From positions 191,557 to 255,556 of the forward strand of contig NZ_KQ236744.1 of assembly GCF_001185345.1 (NCBI RefSeq): a stretch of 64,000 nucleotides of DNA, written 5' to 3'. Every line of letters begins with the position of its first letter. The first letter of the stretch is position 1. A program made the translations under genes and the position numbers. The notes under the pieces were generated by a model. It had not been told where the DNA came from, ran no database searches, and saw only the letters and a list, made by a program, of their open reading frames with translations. Origin of the DNA: Dorea sp. D27. Its GTDB lineage: Bacteria; Bacillota; Clostridia; Lachnospirales; Lachnospiraceae. Of this stretch, positions 25,712 through 35,049 are shown piece by piece.

Positions 25712-26722
25712 ATGGCAGATGTATTATCACAAAGTCAGATTGATGCGTTGCTCAATTCTATGATGAACGGCGACGCTGCGGATGAGCCCAAAGAGGAGAA
25801 GCCGGAAAAGAACTGGAAAAAATATGATTTTAAGAGCCCGAAGAAGTTTACGAAGGATAAGCTGAAGCTTTTGAAGGGCATTTACGATAATTACGGCAGA
25901 CTTGCATCCTCCAGGCTGAACGGCGTCTTAAGGACGGCCTGCGAGATGGAAGTGTTGTCCGTGGAAGAACAGAGGTACTTTGAATTCAGCAACATACTGA
26001 GTGAAAACGATGTCATGATGATGCTGAATCTAAAGCTGCCGGATGAGTCCAAGAATCCACCGATGATGATTCATATAAGCCAGAAGCTTATGGTAAATAT
26101 GATAGACCGTATGCTTGGAGGTACAGGGGACGACGATGAGGTGGACGCATCCTATACCTATACAGAGATTGAAAGCGCGCTGTACAGGAAGGTAATGAAA
26201 TATCTGCTTGATATAACAAGAGACGCCTGGGGCAACTATATAAAAATAAATCTGGGGGACCAGCGTCTGGAAGAAAATCCGGGGCTGTTTCAGGAGATCA
26301 GCCTGGATGAGCCGGTGGCAATCGTACTGCTCAATGTCAAGATGCAGAGCATAGACGGACGAATCACCATATGTATCCCCGGCAATCTGCTTATGAACAT
26401 ATTCAATATCATAGATAAGCGCAAGCATATAGAAGGCGCATATGATGAAAGGATAGACAACAGCAGGGAACTCATAATGTCCAGGCTGAACCGGAGCGCG
26501 ATGGAGATAAAGGCGGAGCTTGGCGAGGCAAAGCTGAGCATGAGAGAAGTGTGCGGACTGAAGGTGGGAGATGTCATAGACCTGAATAAGCCGAAAGAAT
26601 CAGACATCGTGCTGTATGTGGAAGAGCAGCCGTGGTTCAAAGGCAAGCTGGGAGCACACAACAAGAATGCCGCGGTCAAGATAAATCAGCGTATGCAAGA
26701 GGAAGCACCAGTAGATGAATAA
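25712..26722 (+). CDS. fliM: Flagellar motor switch protein FliM
   Basis: C-ring switch protein that binds phosphorylated CheY. The N-terminal CheY-binding peptide MADVLSQSQIDALLNSMMNG is followed by the CheC-like middle domain (about 40–230) and a C-terminal FliN/SpoA domain (about 255–330, AELGEAKLSMREVCGLKVGD). At 336 aa it is standard. The ATG at 25712, eight bases after GGAG, is preferred to the GTG two codons earlier. cheY follows 57 bases later. Confidence 0.96.
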   Translation: MADVLSQSQIDALLNSMMNGDAADEPKEEKPEKNWKKYDFKSPKKFTKDKLKLLKGIYDNYGRLASSRLNGVLRTACEMEVLSVEEQRYFEFSNILSENDVMMMLNLKLPDESKNPPMMIHISQKLMVNMIDRMLGGTGDDDEVDASYTYTEIESALYRKVMKYLLDITRDAWGNYIKINLGDQRLEENPGLFQEISLDEPVAIVLLNVKMQSIDGRITICIPGNLLMNIFNIIDKRKHIEGAYDERIDNSRELIMSRLNRSAMEIKAELGEAKLSMREVCGLKVGDVIDLNKPKESDIVLYVEEQPWFKGKLGAHNKNAAVKINQRMQEEAPVDE

Positions 26723-26779
26723 TCTGCTGTGTCAATATAAAAAAATACTAACGATTATTGAAGAAAGAGGTAATGAATA

Positions 26780-27139
26780 ATGGCAAAAATCATGGTGGTA
26801 GACGATGCAGCATTTATGAGGATGATGGTGAAGGACACGCTGTCCAAAGGAGGATATACCGATATATGCGAGGCGTCGGATGGCGCGGAGGCGCTGCAGA
26901 TGTATAAGGATGAGAAACCGGCTCTCGTACTGATGGATATCACGATGCCGAACATGGACGGACTCGAGGCATTGAAAGCAATCAAAGCTTTTGACCCGGG
27001 AGCGACCGTCGTCATGTGCTCCGCGATGGGACAGGAGACGATGGTCATAGAGGCTATCAAATCCGGGGCGAAAGATTTCATCGTCAAGCCGTTTAAGGCG
27101 AACAGAATCCTGGATACGGTATCTAAGATTATCGACTAG
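26780..27139 (+). CDS. cheY: Chemotaxis response regulator CheY
   Basis: Single-domain receiver (119 aa) phosphorylated by CheA; the phosphorylated form binds FliM/FliY and alters motor rotation. It has the acidic pair at residues 8–9 (VVDDAAFMR), the phospho-acceptor Asp53 (VLMDITMPNMDG), Ser/Thr near residue 83 (MCSAMGQE) and Lys about 105 (FIVKPFKANR). It is embedded in the flagellar operon between fliM and flgC, away from cheA. Confidence 0.97.
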   Translation: MAKIMVVDDAAFMRMMVKDTLSKGGYTDICEASDGAEALQMYKDEKPALVLMDITMPNMDGLEALKAIKAFDPGATVVMCSAMGQETMVIEAIKSGAKDFIVKPFKANRILDTVSKIID

Positions 27140-27162
27140 TTTATAAGAAGGAGGAGACAGAT

Positions 27163-27606
27163 ATGTCTTTTTTGAGTTCCTTGAATATCAGCGCTTCAGG
27201 ATTGACAGCGCAGAGGCTGAGGCTGGACATAGCGTCTGAAAATATAGCCAATATAGAGACGACGAGGACAGAGGACGGAACGCCGTACCGGAGGAAAATG
27301 GTCGTGCTCGAGGCAAGGGAAGATAACTTCCAGACTGTACTTAACAGGGCCATGGATGGAAAGAGCAGAACATCACAGGGGGGTGTAGCTGCCGCGGCAA
27401 TTGCAGATGATGACACAGAATTAAAAGCCGTGTACGACCCTGAACATCCGGATGCGGATGAAAACGGATACGTAAGGATGCCAAATGTGGACATGATTAA
27501 AGAGACAACGGATGCGATGTCGGCGACCAGATCTTATGAAGCAAACATTACTGCTTTTAACGCGGTGAAATTAATGGCGCAAAAAGCCATAGAAATTGGG
27601 AAATAG
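27163..27606 (+). CDS. flgC: Flagellar basal-body rod protein FlgC (displaced)
   Basis: Proximal rod subunit of 147 aa, beginning MSFLSSLNISASGLTAQRLR with ENIANIETTRTEDGTPYRRK and the C-terminal rod signature VDMIKETTDAMSATRSYEAN. It normally sits directly after flgB, but here it lies between cheY and fliY, 12 kb downstream in the same operon. A GGAGGAG site precedes it, and the sequence looks intact. Confidence 0.95.
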   Translation: MSFLSSLNISASGLTAQRLRLDIASENIANIETTRTEDGTPYRRKMVVLEAREDNFQTVLNRAMDGKSRTSQGGVAAAAIADDDTELKAVYDPEHPDADENGYVRMPNVDMIKETTDAMSATRSYEANITAFNAVKLMAQKAIEIGK

Positions 27607-27640
27607 GAAGGCTTAACGTTTGCCGGAAAGAGAGTTAAAA

Positions 27641-28978
27641 ATGGACATAAAGAAACTGAGTTCGATGGAGATTGATGCTATAGGCGAAATCCTGAATATC
27701 AGCCTGGGTGCATCGGCAACTGCCATTTCGACAATGCTGGATGCAAGAGTAGACATAACGACTCCAATCGTACAGGTCAGGGATAAAGACGAATTTGAGT
27801 TTGGGAATCTGGAACCCGCCATAGGGGTTGAAATCATATATATCGAGGGGCTGACAGGCAGCAATATCATGCTGCTCAAAAGAAACGACGTGCGTGTCAT
27901 CGTCGAGATGCTAATGGGGATGGAAATTCCTGAAGAAGATTTTGAGCTGGACGAGATGAACATAAGTGCTATCTGTGAAGTAATGAATCAGATGATGGGG
28001 GCATCCGCCACAGCATTGTCTGAACTGCTTGGCAAGGCTGTGAACATATCAACTCCGGTATCTTTTGAGATAGAGAGCCCGGAACAGTTCAAGGAAAAGT
28101 ATTTTACGGAAGAAAGCCCGATGGTCGTAATCGGTTTTACACTCCGTATTGCGGATAAGATGGAGAGCGAATTTATGAACCTGATGCCAATCGGGCTGGC
28201 AAAAGAGCTCGTGGCAGGATTCTTCTCAGACGGCATACCGGACGCTCCAGAGGAAGAGGCGCCGGCTCCAGTAGAAGAAGCGCTTCCGGAGCCTGAAGTG
28301 CCTGCCGGTACAGCCGATACGGCGGCGCCTGTGGGCGAGACATTGCAGAATGCAGCAGCGCCTCCGGGTGAGATTCCGCAGAGCGTAGCAACAGCCACGC
28401 CTCCGGGAGAGATTCCGCAGAGCGTAGCGACAGCCACGCCTCCGGTTATGCCTCAGGCAGTGCCATCCGCGGCAGCTGCAGCGGAACAGGCAGCACCGCC
28501 CGTTAATACCGTGCAGCCGCCTGATTACGCGGCCGGGGCAGTGGATCCCCAGTTCATGAATTCTATGACTCAGATGATGGAAATGATGAGACAGCAGATG
28601 GAAATGCAGCAGCTGCAGCTGCAGCAGATGCAGCAGGCACAGGCGGCAGGGCCGAAGAAGATAAAAGTCAACCCGGTGCCACAGCCTAATCTGGAGCATG
28701 GCGCAGATGACACGGAGCTCCAGGATTCCAATCTGGAACTGATCATGGGCGTTCCGCTGGAAGTGTCTGTCGAAATCGGGAGGACGAAAAAGCTGGTCAA
28801 GGACGTACTTGAGCTCAACAAAGGGTCTCTCGTCGTGCTCGATAAGCTTGCCGGAGAGCAGGTGGACTTGTTCGTGAACGGACAGTGCATCGCGCAGGGC
28901 GATGTAGTCGTGGTAGACGATAACTTCGGTATCAGGATAACAGAGATTCTGGCGGACGAGATTCCGCTGGCACAATAG
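27641..28978 (+). CDS. fliY: Flagellar switch phosphatase FliY (CheC-like plus FliN domain)
   Basis: C-ring component that also dephosphorylates CheY. Two CheC-type active motifs lie in the front half (AIGEILNISLGASATAIS and AICEVMNQMMGASATALS), each with the Glu and Asn pair. A low-complexity Pro/Ala/Glu linker (about 205–300) contains two identical 13-residue repeats PPGEIPQSVATAT. A Met/Gln helix (QQMEMQQLQLQQMQQAQ) and a FliN/SpoA domain (about 365–445) follow. The ATG at 27641 is used; a TTG at 27620 after GGAAGG is also possible. No separate fliN gene is present, so FliY fills that role. Confidence 0.95.
   Translation: MDIKKLSSMEIDAIGEILNISLGASATAISTMLDARVDITTPIVQVRDKDEFEFGNLEPAIGVEIIYIEGLTGSNIMLLKRNDVRVIVEMLMGMEIPEEDFELDEMNISAICEVMNQMMGASATALSELLGKAVNISTPVSFEIESPEQFKEKYFTEESPMVVIGFTLRIADKMESEFMNLMPIGLAKELVAGFFSDGIPDAPEEEAPAPVEEALPEPEVPAGTADTAAPVGETLQNAAAPPGEIPQSVATATPPGEIPQSVATATPPVMPQAVPSAAAAAEQAAPPVNTVQPPDYAAGAVDPQFMNSMTQMMEMMRQQMEMQQLQLQQMQQAQAAGPKKIKVNPVPQPNLEHGADDTELQDSNLELIMGVPLEVSVEIGRTKKLVKDVLELNKGSLVVLDKLAGEQVDLFVNGQCIAQGDVVVVDDNFGIRITEILADEIPLAQ
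28361..28438 (+). repeat. Tandem 39-bp repeat inside fliY
   Basis: Two adjacent 39-bp units (28361–28399 and 28400–28438) differ at only three positions and encode PPGEIPQSVATAT twice in the flexible linker of FliY. The copy number could vary by slippage without breaking the frame. Confidence 0.9.
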
Positions 28979-28989
28979 AGGAGCAGGAT

Positions 28990-29340
28990 ATGCTGAAAGG
29001 ATTTTTCACGGCCGCCGGTACGCTCTTGATCGTCGTGCTGATTCTATACCTTGCCTATGTCTGTTCTAAATACATAGGAAGGGCAGGGCGGATAAAAGGG
29101 ACTTCAAGATATATACGGATGGCAGATCAGATTACCATCGGTCAGGACAGGACGATTGCAGTTATCCAGACCGGTACGGGGTATCTGCTCCTTGGAATAA
29201 CTGCCTCGCACATTACCGTGCTGAAAGAACTTGGAGCAGAAGAGCTTCAGGAGATTGAAAACCCTGATGGACAGAAAACAGAGTTTGCCGATTTCAGGTC
29301 GGTGATGGATAGAATAGGGAAAAGGAAGAGAAACGAATGA
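28990..29340 (+). CDS. fliO: Flagellar biosynthetic protein FliO
   Basis: Small membrane protein that assists FliP assembly. One membrane helix (about 4–28, FFTAAGTLLIVVLILYLAYV) is followed by the FliO cytoplasmic domain, RMADQITIGQDRTIAVIQTG and TGYLLLGITASHITVLKEL. At 116 aa it is typical of Bacillota. It starts 12 bases after fliY, and its end overlaps fliP by four bases. Confidence 0.9.
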   Translation: MLKGFFTAAGTLLIVVLILYLAYVCSKYIGRAGRIKGTSRYIRMADQITIGQDRTIAVIQTGTGYLLLGITASHITVLKELGAEELQEIENPDGQKTEFADFRSVMDRIGKRKRNE

Positions 29341-29999
29341 ACACAGGGGCATTAGTCAACATCAACGGAAACCAGGTGCCGACACTAGAGATACTCGTCA
29401 TGATGACAATTGTGATGCTTCTTCCCTCTATTGTAGTGATGATGACCTCATTTGTCAGAATCATCATCATCCTTTCTTTTACGAGGAACGCGATTGGGGT
29501 ACAGCAGACACCGCCGAATATGGTTCTTGTAGGGATTGCATTATTCCTCACGCTGTTCATCATGGATCCTGTAATAAAAGATATCAATACGGATGCGTAT
29601 GAACCTTATAAAAGCGGGGAGATCACGCAGGATGAGGCCTTAGACCGGGCAGTCGTTCCCATGAAACAGTTCATGCTCAAACAGACAGAGGTAAGCGCGC
29701 TGAACCTGTATGTGGATATGGCGGGGATCGAGGAGAAGACGGAGCCGGAAGATCTTCCGATGAGGGTAGTCATCCCTTCTTTTATGACGAGCGAGCTGAA
29801 AAGAGGATTCATGGCAGGGCTGCTGCTGTTCATACCGTTCCTGCTCATAGATATCATCGTGTCAAGCACGCTTATGTCGATGGGAATGATCATGCTTCCG
29901 CCTGCTACGATTGCACTGCCGTTCAAACTGCTGCTCTTTGTGACACTGAACGGATGGGAGCTTCTCTTCTCATCTATAGTACAAAGTTTTAACTACTGA
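29337..29999 (+). CDS. fliP: Flagellar export gate protein FliP
   Basis: Core membrane channel subunit of the type III export gate. The 220-aa protein has helices at about 17–40 (LVMMTIVMLLPSIVVMMTSF), 55–78 and a C-terminal pair at about 160–210, with family motifs SFVRIIIILSFTRNAIGVQQ and MDPVIKDINTDAYEPY. No long signal peptide precedes helix 1, as in many Gram-positive FliP. ATG overlaps the fliO stop (ATGA). Confidence 0.97.
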   Translation: MNTGALVNINGNQVPTLEILVMMTIVMLLPSIVVMMTSFVRIIIILSFTRNAIGVQQTPPNMVLVGIALFLTLFIMDPVIKDINTDAYEPYKSGEITQDEALDRAVVPMKQFMLKQTEVSALNLYVDMAGIEEKTEPEDLPMRVVIPSFMTSELKRGFMAGLLLFIPFLLIDIIVSSTLMSMGMIMLPPATIALPFKLLLFVTLNGWELLFSSIVQSFNY

Positions 30000-30014
30000 C
30001 GGGAGAATTAGAAG

Positions 30015-30278
30015 ATGACAAGTGGTGAAATTGGCGATTTGATGTATCAGATGTTCATACTGGCTGTAAAGCTCGGAGGTCCCATACTTATCATAAGCAT
30101 GGTGGTGGGAATTGTCATATCTATTCTCCAGGCAGCGACGCAGATACACGAGCAGACACTTACATTTGTACCCAAACTGATAGTAATAGGAATTATCCTC
30201 GTGATAACCGGAAACAGCATGCTCAAGATGCTGCAGGAATTTACGGAGCAGATATTCCGGTTCATCGCTGAAGGTTAG
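30015..30278 (+). CDS. fliQ: Flagellar export gate protein FliQ
   Basis: Two-helix membrane protein of 87 aa (about 15–40 and 50–75) with the motif VVGIVISILQAATQIHEQTL. It forms the gate plug with FliP and FliR. It is located 15 bases after fliP and 12 before fliR, the invariant order. Confidence 0.97.
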   Translation: MTSGEIGDLMYQMFILAVKLGGPILIISMVVGIVISILQAATQIHEQTLTFVPKLIVIGIILVITGNSMLKMLQEFTEQIFRFIAEG

Positions 30279-30290
30279 GAGATTATACAT

Positions 30291-31064
30291 ATGCTACTTG
30301 CAGGTACGCCGGAGTTTCTCGTATTTACACTCGTTCTCATGAGGATGTCCGGGTTTATATACCTCAATCCGGTTCTTGGAAGGAAAAATATACCGGCAGT
30401 CTTTAAGGCAGGGCTGGCGCTCATGCTGGCGCTGACCGTGTATCCGCAGGCCGGAGAGGCAGAAGAAGAGGTGACTTCCGCTATTGTGTATGCGGTACTC
30501 CTTCTGAAAGAATTTGCTCTTGGATATCTGCTTGGATTCGTCATGCAGCTGTTTGATATGGTCGTCTCTTTTGCAGGGGCCGTCATTGATTTCCAGATGG
30601 GGCTGTCCATGGCCACGGTATACGATGCCCAGAACGGTACTCAGATTGCGCTTACGGGTAATATTTTACAGATATATTATCTGCTTTTGTTTTTTGCTGT
30701 TGACGGGCATCTGGCTTTGCTCAAGATATTGATGACTTCCCAGGAAGTCGTGCCTTATGCGGCGCTGAGGCTCGGTTCGGGCCCGGTACAGGCAGTGCTG
30801 CAGATAGCTATAGAGTGTATCGTGCTCGCCGTTAAACTTGCGTTCCCCATTATTGCGTTTGAATTTCTTGTGGAGGTTGCAACCGGGCTTCTGATGAGAA
30901 TCATCCCTCAGATCAACCTGTTTGTCATGAGCATCCAGCTGAGGGTCATCATAGGACTGGCAATGATGGTATTTCTCATATCTCCGGCCGGAGATTATCT
31001 GGAAGGAATCATCACCCAGATGATGCAGGGGCTGCAGGATATATTGCGAACAGTAAACATATAA
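30291..31064 (+). CDS. fliR: Flagellar export gate protein FliR
   Basis: Polytopic membrane protein (257 aa, about six helices) completing the FliPQR channel. It shows RMSGFIYLNPVLGRKNIPAV near the N-terminus, LGYLLGFVMQLFDMVVSFAG, and IIPQINLFVMSIQLRVIIGL near the end. It is separate from flhB, which follows after 16 bases; the two are fused in some clostridia but not here. Confidence 0.97.
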   Translation: MLLAGTPEFLVFTLVLMRMSGFIYLNPVLGRKNIPAVFKAGLALMLALTVYPQAGEAEEEVTSAIVYAVLLLKEFALGYLLGFVMQLFDMVVSFAGAVIDFQMGLSMATVYDAQNGTQIALTGNILQIYYLLLFFAVDGHLALLKILMTSQEVVPYAALRLGSGPVQAVLQIAIECIVLAVKLAFPIIAFEFLVEVATGLLMRIIPQINLFVMSIQLRVIIGLAMMVFLISPAGDYLEGIITQMMQGLQDILRTVNI

Positions 31065-31080
31065 AAGGATGTGATGGATA

Positions 31081-32142
31081 TTGGCAGCGGACTCAAAAAC
31101 AGAAAAAGCCACACCGAAAAAGCGCCGTGATGAACGGAAAGAGGGGAATATCTTCCAGAGCTCGGATGTGGTCAACGTCGTATTTGTATTCGTTTCCTTT
31201 TATATACTGAAGTTGATTTTCCCGGAAATCTATGATACCGCAGGAAATTTTATGAAGAAATTCATTGGCCTGGCAGGAAATGTGACGGACCTTTCAGGAC
31301 AGTCGGCAGGTAAGTACGGAATGGAGTTTCTGGCCGCCGCGGCCAAAACGGTACTGCCGTTCGCGGTAATCTGTATGGCGGTTGGGGTCATCATGCACGG
31401 TATACAGACGAGGTTCTTGTTTACATCCAAGAACTTCTATCCCAAATTAAACCGAATCAGTCCGTTACAGGGGATTAAAAAAATCTTCGCGCTGAAAAAT
31501 GTGATAGAACTCGTAAAGAACTTGCTGAAAGTCATCGTGCTCATCGTCATCATATATTCCCTCCTGAAACAGGACGCGGTTAATGTAATCCGCACGATGG
31601 ATATGAGCATCAGCGCGTCGGTGGCCTATACGTTTGACATGATCATATCTATGATACTGAGGGTCTCCATGGTATTTGCCGTAATTGCATTTCTCGACTA
31701 TCTGTTCCAGAGGTGGGATTATGAACGGAAAATCAAGATGTCCAAGCAAGAGGTAAAAGAAGAGTTCAAGCAGACAGAAGGAAATCCTGAAATCAAGGGA
31801 CGAATCAGGGATATTCAGAAGCAGAGGGCCAGAAGCAGGATGATGCAGGCAGTCCCTGCAGCAGACGTCATTATCAGAAACCCGACCCACTTTGCGGTAG
31901 CGCTGTCCTACGATACCGAGAAGAATAGCGCACCGGTCGTGGTGGCAAAAGGGATGGATGAGCTGGCGCTTAGAATTGTGAAGGTAGGGGAAGAAAACAA
32001 GGTGGCTGTCATCGAAGACAGGCCGCTGGCGAGAAGCCTTTATGCAGAGACAGAATTAAACCGGGAGATACCGGCTGAGTATTATGGTGCTGTGGCTGAA
32101 ATCCTGGTATACGTATATAAGCTGAACAAAAAAATGAGGTAA
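31081..32142 (+). CDS. flhB: Flagellar export switch protein FlhB
   Basis: Membrane protein that switches export specificity from rod/hook to filament proteins. A charged N-terminus (KTEKATPKKRRDERKEGN) precedes four membrane helices (about 30–215). The cytoplasmic domain has the autocleavage motif NPTH (IIRNPTHFAVALSYD). At 353 aa it is full length. Translation starts with TTG after an AAAAGGATGTGATGG stretch; no in-frame ATG is better placed. A second free-standing copy of its C-terminal domain is encoded at 8456. Confidence 0.96.
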   Translation: MAADSKTEKATPKKRRDERKEGNIFQSSDVVNVVFVFVSFYILKLIFPEIYDTAGNFMKKFIGLAGNVTDLSGQSAGKYGMEFLAAAAKTVLPFAVICMAVGVIMHGIQTRFLFTSKNFYPKLNRISPLQGIKKIFALKNVIELVKNLLKVIVLIVIIYSLLKQDAVNVIRTMDMSISASVAYTFDMIISMILRVSMVFAVIAFLDYLFQRWDYERKIKMSKQEVKEEFKQTEGNPEIKGRIRDIQKQRARSRMMQAVPAADVIIRNPTHFAVALSYDTEKNSAPVVVAKGMDELALRIVKVGEENKVAVIEDRPLARSLYAETELNREIPAEYYGAVAEILVYVYKLNKKMR

Positions 32143-32145
32143 GAC

Positions 32146-34215
32146 ATGAAACGAATTTTGAACAATGCAGTAGCCGCCTTTGTGATAGTTATTGTATTAC
32201 TTATGATTATTCCCATGCCTCCATTTCTACTGGATGTCATGATTATTATAAATATTTCTTTGTCAATGATTATATTGCTTATCAGCATGAACATAAAAGA
32301 GCCGCTGGAATTTTCCATCTTTCCATCCCTGCTGCTCATAACGACATTGTTCCGCCTGGGCATCAATGTCTCGTCCACGAAAAATATTCTTACCAACCAG
32401 GGGAGCGCGGGTCAGGTCATTAAATCATTTGGTGATTTCGTGCTGCAGGGGAATGTCATCGTCGGATTTATCATCTTCATGATAATCGTACTTGTACAGT
32501 TTATCGTCATCACGAAAGGTGCGGAACGTGTGGCGGAAGTCGCGGCCAGATTCACGCTGGACGCCATGCCCGGGAAGCAGATGGCCATTGACGCAGACTT
32601 GAGCTCCGGCCTTATTACAGAGCAGGAGGCCAGGACGAGGAGGACGAAGATACAGCGTGAGGCAGATTTCTACGGCGCCATGGACGGTGCGACGAAGATC
32701 GTAAAAGGTGATGCGGTCATGTCGCTCATCATCACGTTCATCAATCTGATCGGCGGCTCCGCCATTGGGATGCTGCAGTCAGGCATGGGGTTCTCAGAGG
32801 TGCTGTCTGTCTATTCTATAGCAACGGTAGGCGACGGCCTTGTATCTCAGATTCCGGCGCTGCTCATATCTACGTCGACCGGTATGATCGTAACACGCGC
32901 CGTCTCGGAGGGCAGCCTGAACCAGGACGTATCAAAACAGTTCCTGGCGCAGCCGAAGGCCATGATGATGACCGGGGGTGTACTTCTCATTCTTATGCTT
33001 GTTCCCGGCATGCCGAAGATTCAGATGGCATTTCTTGCCGCCTTGTTTCTTCTGGCAGGATACCAGATATCCCGGAAGATGCAGGAACAGGCCGTGCTGG
33101 AAGAAGCGGCAGAGCGGCAGGCTGCGGATACGGAGGCGGCCATTCCGGCTACGGAGGAAGAATATTACAGAGATATCAACAACATCTATAATCTGATTGG
33201 CGTAGAACCAATCGAGATGGAGTTTGGATATAGCCTCATACCTCTCGTAGATGAATCGAGCGGAGGAAAGATGATAAACAGAATCGTCATTTTCCGAAGG
33301 CAGTATGCCCAGGAGATGGGATTCGTCATCCCGTCCGTAAGGCTGAGAGACAGTTCCAGCCTGAATACGAACCAGTACATTATCAAGATAAAGGGGGAAG
33401 AAGTGGCGAGAGGGGAGATACTAGTAGATCATTACCTGGCCCTGGAGCCTGCCTCGCCTGCCGGTGAGATCGATGGGATAGAGACGATCGAACCCGCGTA
33501 TGGCATTCCGAGCAAATGGATATTGCCAGAAAATAAAGAGATGGCAGAAATATATGGCTATACCGTAATCGACCCTCTCTCCGTAATGCTGACGCACCTG
33601 TCCGAAACGATACGCCAGCACGCGTATGAGCTGCTGAGCAGACAGGAGGTAAGCCTGCTGCTGGAGAATGTTAAGAAAACTTCCGCTGAACTCGTTGACG
33701 AAGTGGTGCCTGGAATCATCTCTCACGGCAATCTTCAAAAGCTGCTTGTAAACCTGCTGAAAGAAGGCATACCAATCAAAGATATGGAAAGCATTCTGGA
33801 AACGATTGCGGATGCATCCGGTGCAGGGCTTGATATTACAGGAGTCACGGAAAATATACGTGCCGCACTTAAGAGGACGATAACGAGAAAGTTCTGTGAA
33901 GGAGGGCAGATGCGTGTCATTACGCTGGACGCGGAACTGGAGAAGCTGCTCGTGACGAGCATGACAAAGAGCGATCAGGGAGTCTATCTTGCGGTAAGCC
34001 CGGATATTATGCAGAGCATGCTCACACAGATAGGAGAACAGATGAAGAAGTTTCAGGAACTTTCTCAGGATACGGTAATCCTGACGAGCCAGGTTATCCG
34101 CCCATACCTTTACCGGATGCTGGAGCAGTTCTATCCATCCGTGTACGTCCTGGCTTTCAACGAAATTGCAGATAATATCCAGATACAGGCAGTTGGAAAT
34201 ATAAGAAAAGAGTAG
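32146..34215 (+). CDS. flhA: Flagellar export protein FlhA
   Basis: Proton-using export gate component and docking platform for substrates and chaperones. Eight membrane helices span about 10–320 with the FHIPEP-type segment RFTLDAMPGKQMAIDADLSS (about residue 140). The cytoplasmic four-subdomain part covers about 345–689 (PIEMEFGYSLIPLVDESSGG, QVIRPYLYRMLEQFYP). At 689 aa it is normal. It is followed by fliA and not by the usual flhF and flhG, which are absent from the window. Confidence 0.97.
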   Translation: MKRILNNAVAAFVIVIVLLMIIPMPPFLLDVMIIINISLSMIILLISMNIKEPLEFSIFPSLLLITTLFRLGINVSSTKNILTNQGSAGQVIKSFGDFVLQGNVIVGFIIFMIIVLVQFIVITKGAERVAEVAARFTLDAMPGKQMAIDADLSSGLITEQEARTRRTKIQREADFYGAMDGATKIVKGDAVMSLIITFINLIGGSAIGMLQSGMGFSEVLSVYSIATVGDGLVSQIPALLISTSTGMIVTRAVSEGSLNQDVSKQFLAQPKAMMMTGGVLLILMLVPGMPKIQMAFLAALFLLAGYQISRKMQEQAVLEEAAERQAADTEAAIPATEEEYYRDINNIYNLIGVEPIEMEFGYSLIPLVDESSGGKMINRIVIFRRQYAQEMGFVIPSVRLRDSSSLNTNQYIIKIKGEEVARGEILVDHYLALEPASPAGEIDGIETIEPAYGIPSKWILPENKEMAEIYGYTVIDPLSVMLTHLSETIRQHAYELLSRQEVSLLLENVKKTSAELVDEVVPGIISHGNLQKLLVNLLKEGIPIKDMESILETIADASGAGLDITGVTENIRAALKRTITRKFCEGGQMRVITLDAELEKLLVTSMTKSDQGVYLAVSPDIMQSMLTQIGEQMKKFQELSQDTVILTSQVIRPYLYRMLEQFYPSVYVLAFNEIADNIQIQAVGNIRKE

Positions 34216-34224
34216 GGGATGCGT

Positions 34225-35049
34225 ATGGTACAGGAGAAGAAGCTGAAAAAAAATCTGGCAGACCAGACGAATGAAGAACTGCTTGAACTTTACCGGCAGA
34301 CCGGGAGGCTGGACGTCAAGCAGGAGATTGCGCTCAGATATCTGTATATCGTCAAAAGCATCGCCGTGCAGATGCGCAATGTATATGCCGGGTTCAGCCA
34401 GGTGGAGGACATCGTCAATGAAGGCGTCATCATGCTGATGAAAGCGATTGACAAGTATGAGGCGGACAAGAATGCCAAGTTTGAAACGTATGTCTCGAAG
34501 CGAATACGCGGAATGATCATAGACATTGCAAGAAAGCAGGACTGGATTCCCCGTACGGTCAGAAAGAGCTACAGAGACATAAAAGAAGCGGCCGTAGCAT
34601 TCTATTCCGAGAACGGAAGGGAGCCTACGGCGGATGAGCTGTCAGCTCTGCTTGGCATGGATAAAGAGAAGTTCCAGGATATTATGGGCAAAGCAAACCT
34701 GTTCTCGGTCCTGTCACTGGATATGGTACTGGAAGAGACGAAAGAGCAGTACAGAAGCATACAGATACCATCGGACAAGAAAGAGGAACAGCCGGAAGCA
34801 CATCTGATGGATAAGGAGTTCCGGCGGATCCTTGCAGCCGGGATCCGAAGCCTGAAAGACAATGAGCAGCTGGTTATATCGCTGTATTACATAGAGGAGC
34901 TGAACATGAAGGAAATTGCAGGCATCATGCATGTAAGTGAACCGCGGATATCTCAGATACACGCGGGTGCAATCAGAAAGCTGAAAGAATATATTACTGA
35001 AAAAACAAAGGTAGAAAAGGAGGGGTATCATGTTTCAGGGGTTTTATAA
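34225..35049 (+). CDS. fliA: RNA polymerase sigma-28 factor FliA (SigD/WhiG family)
   Basis: Directs transcription of late flagellar and chemotaxis genes and is held by FlgM until the hook is done. Region 2 (FSQVEDIVNEGVIMLMKAID, ADKNAKFETYVSKRIRGMII), region 3 (NGREPTADELSALLGMDKEK) and region 4 (MKEIAGIMHVSEPRISQIHA) are present in 274 aa. The ATG at 34225 has AGGGG six bases upstream, unlike the ATG at 34219. Its promoters are seen before fliD, cheV and cheA. Placed between flhA and flgF, so made early from the main operon. Confidence 0.96.
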   Translation: MVQEKKLKKNLADQTNEELLELYRQTGRLDVKQEIALRYLYIVKSIAVQMRNVYAGFSQVEDIVNEGVIMLMKAIDKYEADKNAKFETYVSKRIRGMIIDIARKQDWIPRTVRKSYRDIKEAAVAFYSENGREPTADELSALLGMDKEKFQDIMGKANLFSVLSLDMVLEETKEQYRSIQIPSDKKEEQPEAHLMDKEFRRILAAGIRSLKDNEQLVISLYYIEELNMKEIAGIMHVSEPRISQIHAGAIRKLKEYITEKTKVEKEGYHVSGVL

